Assembly (NCBI RefSeq): GCF_048771995.1
Contig: NC_133059.1
Location: 3,027,001 to 3,091,000 of the forward strand
DNA length: 64,000 nt
Direction: 5' to 3'
Origin: Taeniopygia guttata
Lineage: Eukaryota > Chordata > Aves > Passeriformes > Estrildidae
In this document: piece after piece, positions 25,201 through 37,449 of the stretch
Numbering within the stretch: position 1 is the stretch's first letter
Layout: the number at the start of each line of letters is the position of its first letter
Program-made: the position numbers and the translations under genes
The notes under the pieces: model-generated
Database searches by the model: none
What the model saw: only the letters and a program-made list of their open reading frames with translations
Told to the model about the DNA's origin: nothing

Positions 25201-28200
25201 AGCAACCCCCGACACAGGTCAGACAGAATTCCCGGAAAAACCCGGAATTCCGGGAATTTTCCACCTTTTCTGCGGGATTTGGGGTGGTTTGGGGCGTTTA
25301 TTGAGCGTTTTTTGGGCATTTTTGGGCATTTTTGTGTGGGTTTGGGCTCTGCCGGGTGCTGCTGCGGCCCCAGAGCAACCCCCGACACAGGTCAGACAAA
25401 AATTCCCGAAAAAACCCGGAATTCCAGGAATTTTCCCCGTTTTCTGCAGGTTTTGGGGTGGTCTGGGGCATTTATTGGGCGTTTTTGGGCATTTTTGGTG
25501 GGTTTTTTTGCCCATTTCTTCGTGATTTTTCGCCATTTTTTCGGGATTTTTGGGCGTTTCTGGCCCGGGGAATTCGGGAAGTGCCCGGAAAATTTGGGAA
25601 TTTTGGTTTTCCCGGCAGTTTCAGCAATCTGGGCATTCAGTGTGTGAAGAAGAAGGAAATCGAAGCCGCCATCGAGAAGAAGCTGCAGCTCGGGATCGAC
25701 CCCTTCAAAGGTCAGAACCGCCCTTTTCCCGGAATTTCCCGGAATTTTCCCGGAATTTCCCGGAATTTTCCCTGGATTTCCACCTTTCCACCAATTTTCC
25801 TGTTTTTTCCATGTTTCTTCTCTTTTTTTCCCTTATATTTTGTGATTCCCCCGTCATTTTTCTGATTTTTGCTGCTTTTTTCTCTGGTTTTTCTCATTTT
25901 TTCCCATATTTTCCTTTTTTTCCCTGGTTTTTCCATGGTTTCTCCAAGTTTTTCCTGTTTGTTTGGGGTTTTTTTCTTTTTTCCCCCATTTTCCCCATTT
26001 TTCCCCTGTATTTCCTCATTTTTTCCCATTTTTCCAGCAGGATCCCTGCAGATTCCCTTTCCCTGTTTTCTGTCATTCTTCCCTGTTTTTTTCACATTTC
26101 TCCCCAGTTTTTCCCCAATTTTTTCAGCTTTTCCCCATTTTTAACCCATTTCCCCCCCCATTTCTCTCCCATTTTCCCCCTTTTTTTAAAATTTTTTGTT
26201 TCTCCCATTTCTCCCCATTTTCCCCCATTTTTGCCCCATTTCTCCCAATTTCTCCCAGTTTTTCCCCATTTCTGCCCCATTTTTCCCCATTTCTGCCCCA
26301 TTTCCCCCATTTCCCCCGTTTCTCCCAGTTTTTCCGATTTTCCCCATTTCTGCCTAATTTCCCCCCGTTTTTCTCCATTTCTCCCAATTTTTCCCCATTT
26401 CCCCCCACTTCTGCCCTGTTTTCCCCATTTCTGCCCCATTTTCCCCCATTTCTGCCCTGTTTTCCCCATTTCTGCCCCATTTCTCCCGTTTTTTCCCAGT
26501 TTTCCCCGTTTCTGCCCCATTTCTCCCATTTTTTCCCATTTTTCCCCATTCCTGCCCCATTTCTTCCGTTTTTCCCCATTTTCCCCCATTCCTGCCCCGT
26601 TTCTCCTGTTTTTTCCCACTTTTTCCCTGTTCCTGCCCCGTCTCTCCCGTTTTTTCCCACTTTTGCCGCTTTTCGCCCCGTTTCCAGCGGGCTCCCTGCG
26701 GAACCATCAGGAGGTCGATCTCAACGTGGTCCGGATTTGCTTCCAGGCCTCGTTCCGGGACCGCGCCGGGATCCCCCGGAGCCTCAGCCCGGTGCTGTCC
26801 CAGCCCATCTTCGACAAGAGTGAGTCCCAAAATCCCCCAAATTCACCCCAAAAACAGCCCCAAAATATCTGAAAATTATCCCCAAAAACAGCCCCAAAAA
26901 ACAGCCCCAAAACAGCCCCAAAACAGCCCCAAAACAGCCCCAAAAATCCCCAAAACAGCCCCAAAAATCCCCCCCGGAGCCTCAACCCGGTGCTGTCCCA
27001 GCCCATCTTCGACAAGAGTGAGTCCCAAAATCCCCCAAATTCACCCCAAAAACAGCCCCAAAATATCTGAAAATTATCCCAAAAAACAGCCCCAAAACAG
27101 CCCCAAAAATCCCCCCCCAGAGCCTCAGCCCGGTGCTGTCCCAGCCCATCTTCGACAAGAGTGAGTCCCAAAATACCCCAAATTCACCCCAAAAACAGCC
27201 CCAAAATATCCCAGAAATATCTGAAAATTATCCCAAAAAACAGCCCCAAAACAGCCCCAAAAATCCCCAAAACAGCCCCAAAAATCCCCCCCGGAGCCTC
27301 AGCCCGGTGCTGTCCCAGCCCATCTTCGACAAGAGTGAGTCCCAAAATCCCCCAAATTCACCCCAAAAATATCCCAGAAATATCTGAAAATTATCCAAAA
27401 AAAACAGCCCCAAAACAGCCCCAAAAATCCCCAAAACAGCCCCAAAAATCCCCCCCGGAGCCTCAGCCCGGTGCTGTCCCAGCCCATCTTCGACAAGAGT
27501 GAGTCCCAAAATCCCCCAAATTCACCCCAAAAATAGCCCCGAAATGTCCTGAAAATATCCCAGAAATATCTCAGAATTATCCCAAAAAAAATTCCCGAAA
27601 CAGGCCAAAAAAAAAAAAAATTCCCCAAAAGTTCTTTAAAAATTCCCCAAAAACTCCCCCCAAAAACTTTTAAAAATAAAAATAATTCCCCCAAAGTTGA
27701 AAAAAAATCCCAGAAAATGCCAAAAAAGTCCCTCTTAAAAGAAATTCAGAAAAATGTATGAAGTCCTCCAAAATTTCAAAAAAATACCTAAAAAAATCCC
27801 CCCAAAATTCCCCAAAAATTCCCCCCCCAAAATTATAATCAATCAAAAGAATTCCCCAAAAAATTACCCCAAAAATAAAAAATTTTGAAGAAAAAAAAAA
27901 ATCCCCCAAAAATTTGAAAAAAATTTTTTAAATCCCCCCAAAATCCCCAAAAATTCCTTCAAAAATTCTCCCAAAATATAAAATAAAAAACCCCCAAAAT
28001 TTTCCCCCAAAATAAAAAAGAATTCCAGATTTTTCTTTAAAAATCCCCCAAAAATTCGAAAAAAATCCAAAAAAATCCCCCAAAAATCCCCGAAACCCCC
28101 CAAAAATTCCCAAAAAAATTCCCAAAACTTTCCCAAAAATTCCCCCAAAAATTCTCCCCAAAAAAATCCCCCCAAAATTTTCCCCCAAAATAAAAAAGAA

Positions 28201-31200
28201 TTCCAGATAAAAAAAAAAATCCCCAAAAATTTGGAAAAAATCAAAAAAAATCCCCCAAAAATTCCCAAAACACCCCAAAAATTCCCCAAAAATTTCCCAA
28301 ATAATTCCCCCAGAAATTCTCACAAAAATTTAAAAATTCCCCCCAAATATTTTTCCCCCAAAATAAAAAAGAATTCCAGTTTTTTTTTTTTTTAATCCCG
28401 GAAAATTCGGAAAAAAATCCAAAAAAATCCCCCAAAAATTCCCAAAACACCCCAAAAATTCCCCAAAAATTTCCCAAATAATTCCCCCAAAAATTCTCCC
28501 AAAAATTAAAAAAATTCCCCCAAATATTTTTCCCCAAAATAAAAAAGAATTCCAGATTTTTTTTTTTTAAATCCCGGAAAATTCAGAAAAAAATCCAAAA
28601 AAATCCCCAAAAATTCCCAAAAAACCCCTAAAAATTCAAAAAAAAAATCCCAAAAAATTCCCAAAAAATTCCCAAAAAAATCCCGAAGAATTCCCAACAT
28701 TCCCAAAATCCTCGAAATTCCCGAAATTCCCGAAATCCCGCAGAGTCGACGACGACGTCGGAGCTGCGGATCTGCCGCATGAACAAGGAGAGCGGCCCCT
28801 GCACGGGCGGGGAGGAGCTCTACCTGCTCTGCGACAAGGTGCAGAAAGGTGCGCACGGCTGGCATGGATCGGGTCACACCTGGGAACAGCTGGGGCAGCT
28901 GGGCACACACCTGAGTACACCTGGGCACACCTGGGAACACCTGGGCACACCTGGCACGGCTGGGCACACATGGGAACACATGAGAACACATGGAAACACA
29001 CCTGGGCACGGCTAGGAACACCTGGGCACACCTGGGCACACACCTGGGCACACCTGGGCACACCTGGGCATGGCTGGGAACACACCTGGGTACACCTGGG
29101 AACACACCTGGACATGGCTGGCACGGCTGGGAACACACCTGGGCACACCTGGGCATTGCTGGGCACACCTGGGCACACACCTGGGCACAGCTGGGCACAG
29201 CTGGGAACAGCTGGGCACACCTGGGCACACCTGGGCACACCTGGAGGCAGCTGGGAACACACCTGGGCACACTCGGGGCAGCTGTTGCACATCTGGGATC
29301 ACACCTCGGACACCTGGGATATACCTGGGAACACCTGGGAACATCTGGGAACACCTGGGAACACACCTGGACACAGCTGAGCACACAGCTGGGTACACCT
29401 GGGCATGGCTGTGATCACACCTGGGCATGCCTGGGAACAGCTGGGAACACACCTGGGTACACTTTGGCACACACCTGGGCACACCTGGGCACAGCTGGGC
29501 ACACACCTGGCACACACCTGGGAACACCTGGGAACACCTAGGAACACCTGGGCACACACCTGGGCACAGCTGGGGCAGCTGGGCACACACCTGGGCACAG
29601 CTGGGTACACCTGGGCATGGCTGGGATAACACCTGGACATGGCTGGGATCACACCTGGGAACACCTGGGCACACCTGGGCACACCTGGGCACAGCTGGGG
29701 CAGCTGGGTACATCTGGCACACACCTGGGCACACACCTGGGCACACACCTGGGCACGGCTCGGATCACACCTGGGCATGGTTGGGAACACACCTGGGCAC
29801 ACCTGGGACACCTGGGCACACACCTGGGCACACCTGGGTACACCTGGGTACACCTGGGTACAGCTGGGCATGGCTGGGAACACACCTGGGCACACCTGGA
29901 AGCAGCTGGGGACACCTGGGCACACCTGGAGGCAGCTGGGGCAGCTGGGAACACTCCTGGGCACAGCTGTGATCACACCTGGGCACGGCTGGGCACACCT
30001 GGGCACACCTAGGAACACCTGGGCATGGCTGGGAACAGCTGGGAACACACCTGGGCATGGCTGGGCACACCTGGGCACACCTAGGAACACCTGGGCATGG
30101 CTGGGAACAGCTGGGAACACACCTGGGCATGGCTGGGCACACCTGGGCACACCTGGGAACACACCTGGGCATGGCTGGGATCACACCTGGGAACACACCT
30201 GGGTACACATTGGCACACCTGGGCACACCTGGGATAACACCTGGGCACACCTGGGCACGGCTGGGAACACACCTGGGCACACTCAGGGCAGCTGTTGCAC
30301 ATCTGGGATCACACCTGGGACACCTGGGATATACCTGGGAACACCTGGGAACATCTGGGAACACATGGGAACACACCTGGACACAGCTGGCACGGCTGGG
30401 AACACACCTGGGCACACCTGGCACACACCTGGGATCACACCTGGGCACAGCTGGGCATGGCACGGATCACACCTGAGAACACCTGGGCACACACCTGAGT
30501 ACACCTGGGCACACCTGGGCACACCTGGGAACACACCTGGGCATGGCTGGGCACACACCTGGAGGCAGCTGAGCACACAGCTGGGTACACCTGGGCATGG
30601 CTGGTATCACACCTGGACACACACCTGGGCATACATGGGAGCACAGCTGCATTCCCAAATCCCGCATTCCCAAATCCCTCATTCTTATGGAATTCCTGGT
30701 CTTTTTTTCATTCCAAAATCCCACATCCCACATTCCCAAATCCCACATTCCCATGGAATTAATTCCCGTTTTTCCAGAGGACATCGCGGTGGTGTTCCGG
30801 CGGCACCCCTGGGAGGCGCGGGCGGCTTTCTCCCATATCCCACATCCCAAATCCCAAATCCCACATCCCAAATCCCACATTCTGAGGGAATTCCCGCTGT
30901 TTTTCCAATCCCAAATCCCACAGAATTCCTGTTTTTTCCAGAGGACATCGCGGTGGTGTTCCGCCGGGACCCGTGGGAAGCGCGGGCGGATTTCTCCCAC
31001 ATTCCCAAATCCCAAATCCCACATTCCCATGGAATTCTGGCTGTTTTTCCAATCCCAAATCCCAAATCCCACAGAATTCCCGTTTTTTCCAGAGGACATC
31101 GCGGTGGTGTTCCGCCGGGCCCCGTGGGAGGCGCGGGCGGATTTCTCCCATATCCCACATCCCAAATCCCAAATCCCATATCTGACATTCCCATAACTGA

Positions 31201-34200
31201 TCCCAAATCCCGAATTCCCACAGAATTCCCGTTTTTTCCAGAGGACATCGCTGTGATTTTCTGGTGGAAGTCGCGGGTGGATTTCTCCCATATCCCACAT
31301 CCCATATTCCACATTCCCATATCCCAAATTCCTGAATTCCCACAGAATTCCCGTTTTTTCCAGAGGACATCGCGGTGATTTTCCGCCGGGCGCCCTGGGA
31401 GGCGCGGGCGGATTTCTCCCATATCCCAAATCCCACATTCCACATTCCCAAATCCCACATTCCCAAATCCCACATTCCCATGGAATTCCCGTTTTTTTCC
31501 AGAGGACATCGTGATGATTTTCTGGCAGGAGCCGTGGGCGGATTTCTCACATATCCCAAATCCCAAATCCCAAATCCCACATTCCCAAACCCCACATTCC
31601 CACATTCCCATGGAATTAATTCCCGTTTTTTCCAGAGGACATCGCTGTGGTGTTCCGCCGGCCCCCCTGGGAGGCGCGGGCGGATTTCTCCCATATCCCA
31701 CATCCCAAATCCCACATTCCCAACTCCCAAATCCCACAGAATTCCCGTTTTTTCCAGAGGACATTGCGGTGGTGTTCCGCCGGGCGCCGTGGGAGGCGCG
31801 GGCGGATTTCTCCCACATTCCCAAATCCCAATTCCCACATTCCCATGGAATTCATTCCCGTTTTTTTCCAGAGGACATCGCTGTGATTTTCCGCCGGGCC
31901 CCCTGGGAGGCGCGGGCGGATTTCTCTCATATCCCACATCCCAAATCCCATTTCCCATATCTGACATTCCCATAATTGATCCCAAATCCCGAATTCCCAC
32001 AGAATTCCCATTTTTTTTCCAGAGGACATCGCGGTGGTGTTCCGCCGGGCCCCGTGGGAGGCGCGGGCGGATTTCTCCATCCCAAATCCCACATCCCAAA
32101 TCCCACATCCCAAATCTCCAATCCCACATCCCACATCCCATATCCCATATCCCACATTCTCCCAAATCCGACATTCCCAAATCCCGCATTCCCAGGGAAT
32201 TCCGGCTGTTTTCCAGAGGACATCACAGTGATTTTCTGGCAGGAGCCGCGGGCGGATTTCTCCCACATCCCAAATCCCAAATCCCATTTCCCATATCTGA
32301 CATTCCCATAACTGATCCCAAATCCCAAATTCCGAGGGAATTCCCATTTTTTTTCCAGAGGACATCGCGGTGGTGTTCCGGCGGCACCCCTGGGAGGCGC
32401 GGGCGGATTTCTCCCACATTCCCACGGAATTCCCGCTGTTTTCACATTCCCAAATCCCACAGAATTCCCGTTTTTTCCAGAGGACATCGCGGTGGTGTTC
32501 CCACATTCCCATGGAATTAATTCCCGTTTTTTCCAGAGGACATCGCGGTGGTGTTCCGCCGGCACCCCTGGGAGGCGCGGGCGGATTTCTCCCATATCCC
32601 AAATCCCACATCCCAAATCCCAAATTCCCAATCTGACATTCCCATAATTGATCCCAAATCCCAAATCCCACATTCCCACAGAATTCCCATTTTTTTCCAG
32701 AGGACATCGTGGTGGTTTTCTGGTGGAAGTCACGGGTGGATTTCTCCCATATCCCATATCCCAAATCCCAAATCCCAAATCCCATATCTGACATTCCCAT
32801 AATTGATCCCAAATCCCAAATTCCCATGGAATTAATTCCCGTTTTTCACAGAGGACATCGCGGTGATTTTCCGCCGGGCCCCCTGGGAGGCGCGGGCGGA
32901 TTTCTCGCACATCCCACATCCCAAATCCCAAATCCCAAATCCCAAATCCCAAATCCCAAATCCCACATCCCATTCCATACCTGATCCTATATCCCAAATC
33001 CCACATTCCCGTGGAATTCCGGCTGTTTTCACATTCCCAAATCCCACATTCCCATGGAATTCCGGCTGTTTTCCAGAGGACATCGCAGTGGTTTTCTGGT
33101 GGGAGTCACAGGCGGATTTCTCCCACATCCCACATCCCACAGAATTCCCGTTTTTTCCAGAGGACATCGCGGTGATTTTCCGCCGGGCCCCCTGGGAGCC
33201 GCGGGCGGATTTCTCCCATATCCCACATCCCAAATCCCACATTCCCATGGAATTCCCATGGAATTAATTCCCATTTTTTTTCCAGAGGACATCGCGGTGA
33301 TTTTCCGCCGGCACCCCTGGGAGGCGCGGGCGGATTTCTCCATCCCAAATCCCAAATCCCAAATCCCAAATCCCACATTCCCATGGAATTAATTCCCGTT
33401 TTTTCCAGAGGACATCGCGGTGGTGTTCCGCCGGGCCCCGTGGGAGGTGCGGGCGGATTTCTCCCAAATCCCACATTCCCATGGAATTAATTCCCGTTTT
33501 TTCCAGAGGACATCGCGGTGGTGTTCCGCCGGGCCCCCTGGGAGGCGCGGGCAGATTTCTCCCATATCCCAAATCCCAAATCCCAAATCCGACATTCCCA
33601 AATCCCAAATCCCACATTCCCATGGAATTAATTCCCGTTTTTCCAGAGGACATTGCGGTGGTGTTCCGCCGGGCCCCGTGGGAGGCGCGGGCGGATTTCT
33701 CCCAAATCCCACATCCCAAATTCCCACAGAATTCCCGTTTTTTCCAGAGGACATCGCGGTGGTGTTCCCACATTCCCATGGAATTAATTCCCGTTTTTTC
33801 CAGAGGACATCGCGGTGATTTTCCGCCGGGCCCCGTGGGAGGCGCGGGCGGATTTCTCCCACATTCCCATGGAATTCCCATGGAATTCCCATTTTTTTCC
33901 AGAGGACATCGCGGTGGTGTTCCGCCGGGCCCCCTGGGAGGCGCGGGCGGATTTCTCGCACATTCCCACATCCCAAATCCCACAGAATTCCCGTTTTTTC
34001 CAGAGGACATCGCGGTGGTGTTCCGCCGGGCCCCGTGGGAGGCGCGGGCGGATTTCTCACATATCCCACATCCCACATCCCACATCCCAAATCCCAAATC
34101 CCACATCCCACATCCCAAATCCCAAATCCCAGATTCCCAAATCCTGCATTCCCAAATCCTGCATTCCCGCATTCCCAGGGTATTCCCACTTTTTTCCAGA

Positions 34201-37200
34201 GGACATCACAGTGATTTTCTGGCAGGAGCCGCGGGCGGATTTCTCCCATATCCCACATTCCCAATTCCCGAATTCCCATACCTGATCCCACATTCCCAAA
34301 TCCCAAATTCCCGCATTCCCATGGAATTCCTGATCTTTTTGTATTCCCAAATTCCCGCATTCCCATGGAATTCCCGCTGTTTTCGCATTCCTGAATCCCG
34401 CATTCCTAGGGAATTCCTGCTGTTTTTGCATTCCCAAATTCCTGCATTCCCATGGAATTCCTGGTCTTTTTCCATTCCCAAATTCCCAAATTCCCGTGTT
34501 ATTCCCGTTTTTTCCAGAGGACATCGCGGTGGTGTTCCGCCGGGCCCCGTGGGAGGCGCGGGCGGATTTCTCCATCCCAAATCCCACAGAATTCCCACAG
34601 AATTCCCGTTTTTTCCAGAGGACATCGCGGTGGTGTTCCGGCGGCCCCCCTGGGAGGCGCGGGCGGATTTCTCCCACATTCCCATGGAATTCCCATGGAA
34701 TTAATTCCCGTTTTTTCCAGAGGACATCGCGGTGGTGTTCCGCCGGCCCCCCTGGGAGGCGCGGGCGGATTTCTCCCACATTCCCATGGAATTCATTCCC
34801 GTTTTTTCCAGAGGACATCGCGGTGGTGTTCCCACATTCCCATGGAATTAATTCCCGTTTTTTCCAGAGGACATCGCTGTGATTTTCCGCCGGGCCCCCT
34901 GGGAGGCGTGGGCGGATTTCTCACATATCCCACATTCCCAAATCCCACAGAATTCCCGTTTTTTCCAGAGGACATCGCGGTGGTGTTCCCACATTCCCAT
35001 GGAATTCCCATTTTTTTTCCAGAGGACATCGCGGTGGTGTTCCGCCGGCACCCCTGGGAGGCGCGGGCGGATTTCTCCCATATCCCAAATCCCAAATCCC
35101 AAATTCCAAATCCCAAATCCCAAATCCCACATCCCAAATCCTGGAATCCCACAGAATTCCCGTTTTTCCAGAGGACATCGCGGTGGTGTTCCCACATTCC
35201 CACAGAATTCCCGTTTTTCCAGAGGACATCGCGGTGGTGTTCCCAAATCCCACAGAATTCCCGTTTTTTCCAGAGGACATCGCGGTGGTGTTCCGCCGGC
35301 CCCCGTGGGAGGCGCGGGCGGATTTCTCCCACATTCCCATGGAATTAATTCCCGTTTTTTCCAGAGGACATCGCGGTGATTTTCCGCCGGCCCCCGTGGG
35401 AGGCGCGGGCGGATTTCTCCCACATTCCCATGGAATTAATTCCCGTTTTTTCCAGAGGACATCGCGGTGGTGTTCCGCCGGCCCCCGTGGGAGGCGCGGG
35501 CGGATTTCTCGCAGGCCGACGTTCACCGCCAGGTCGCCATCGTGCTGCGGACGCCGCCCTACGCCCACCTGGAGCTGCAGGAACCGGTGCAGGTGGAGGT
35601 GTTCCTGCAGCGCCTGACGGACAGCCAGCGCAGCCAGGCCTTCCGCTTCACCTACCTGCCCCCGGACACCGGTAACCAGCTAACTCACCCGTTAACTAAC
35701 TAACTAACCCGTTAACTAACTAACTAACTAACCGGGTAACAGCGGGCGGGGCAGCGGGAGGTGTTCCTGCAGCGCCTGACGGACAGCCAGCGCAGCCAGG
35801 CCTTCCGCTTCACCTACCTGCCCCCCGACACCGGTAACCAGCTAACTAACCCATTAACTAACTAACTAACTAACCGGGTAACAGCGGGCTGGGCAGCGGG
35901 AGGTGTTCCTGCAGCGGCTGACGGACAGCCAGCGCAGCCAGGCCTTCCGCTTCACCTACCTGCCCCAGGACACCGGTAACCAGCTAACTAACCCGTTAAC
36001 TAACTAACTAACTAACCGGGTAACAGCGGGCTGGGCAGCGGGAGGTGTTCCTGCAGCGCCTGACGGACAGCCAGCGCAGCCAGGCCTTCCGCTTCACCTA
36101 CCTGCCCCAGGACACCGGTAACCAGCTAACTAACCCGTTAACTAACTAACTAACTAACCGGGTAACAGCGGGCTGGGCAGCGGGAGGTGTTCCTGCAGCG
36201 CCTGACGGACAGCCAGCGCAGCCAGGCCTTCCGCTTCACCTACCTGCCCCGGGACACCGGTAACCAGCTAACTAACCCATTAACTAACTAACTAACCCAT
36301 TAACTAACTAACTAACTAACCGGGTAACAGCGGGCGGGGCAGCGGGAGGTGTTCCTGCAGCGCCTGACGGACAGCCAGCGCAGCCAGGCCTTCCGCTTCA
36401 CCTACCTGCCCCGGGACACCGGTAACCAGCTAACTAACCCATTAACTAACTAACTAACCCATTAACTAACTAACTAACCGGGTAACAGCGGGCTGGGCAG
36501 CGGGAGGTGTTCCTGCAGCGCCTGACGGACAGCCAGCGCAGCCAGGCCTTCCGCTTCACCTACCTGCCCCGGGACACCGGTAACCAGCTAACTAACCCGT
36601 TACCTAACTAACTAACTAACCGGGTAACAGCGGGCTGGGCAGCGGGAGGTGTTCCTGCAGCGCCTGACGGACAGCCAGCGCAGCCAGGCCTTCCGCTTCA
36701 CCTACCTGCCCCGCGACACCGGTAACCAGCTAACTAACCCGTTAACTAACTAACTAACTAACCGGGTAACAGCGGGCGGGGCAGCGGGAGGTGTTCCTGC
36801 AGCGCCTGACGGACAGCCAGCGCAGCCAGGCCTTCCGCTTCACCTACCTGCCCCGGGACACCGGTAACCAGCTAACTAACCCGTTAACTAACTAACTAAC
36901 CCATTAACTAACTAACTAACTAACCGGGTAACAGCGGGCTGGGCAGCGGGAGGTGTTCCTGCAGCGCCTGACGGACAGCCAGCGCAGCCAGGCCTTCCGC
37001 TTCACCTACCTGCCCCGGGACACCGGTAACTAACCAGTTAACTAGTTACCTAACTAACTAACTAACCGGGTAACAGCGGGCTGGGCAGCGGGAGGTGTTC
37101 CTGCAGCGCCTGACGGACAGCCAGCGCAGCCAGGCCTTCCGCTTCACCTACCTGCCCCAGGACACCGGTAACCAGCTAACTAACCCGTTAACTAACTAAC

Positions 37201-37404
37201 TAACTAACCGGGTAACAGCGGGCTGGGCAGCGGGAGGTGTTCCTGCAGCGCCTGACGGACAGCCAGCGCAGCCAGGCCTTCCGCTTCACCTACCTGCCCC
37301 GGGACACCGGTAACTAACCAGTTAACTAGTTAACTAACTAACTAACTAACCGGGTAACAGCGGGCTGGGCAGCGGGAGGTGTTCCTGCAGCGCCTGACGG
37401 ACAG

Positions 37405-37449
<45 letters not shown>

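Noticed and set aside
21141-25520. Direct-repeat array with regular spacing considered as CRISPR-like
   Set aside because: Vertebrate intron; repeat units are 178 bp with coding-derived sequence, and there are no short unique spacers.
28850-31378. Long ORFs reading Leu-Gly-Thr-Pro-Gly-His-Thr repeats, up to 579 codons
   Set aside because: Short-unit minisatellite within RELB intron 8, flanked by correctly phased RELB exons.
31000-35420. Each exon 9 acceptor-end copy as a separate functional exon
   Set aside because: The copies lack a donor and the central coding part; they continue directly into catcccaaatccc repeat.
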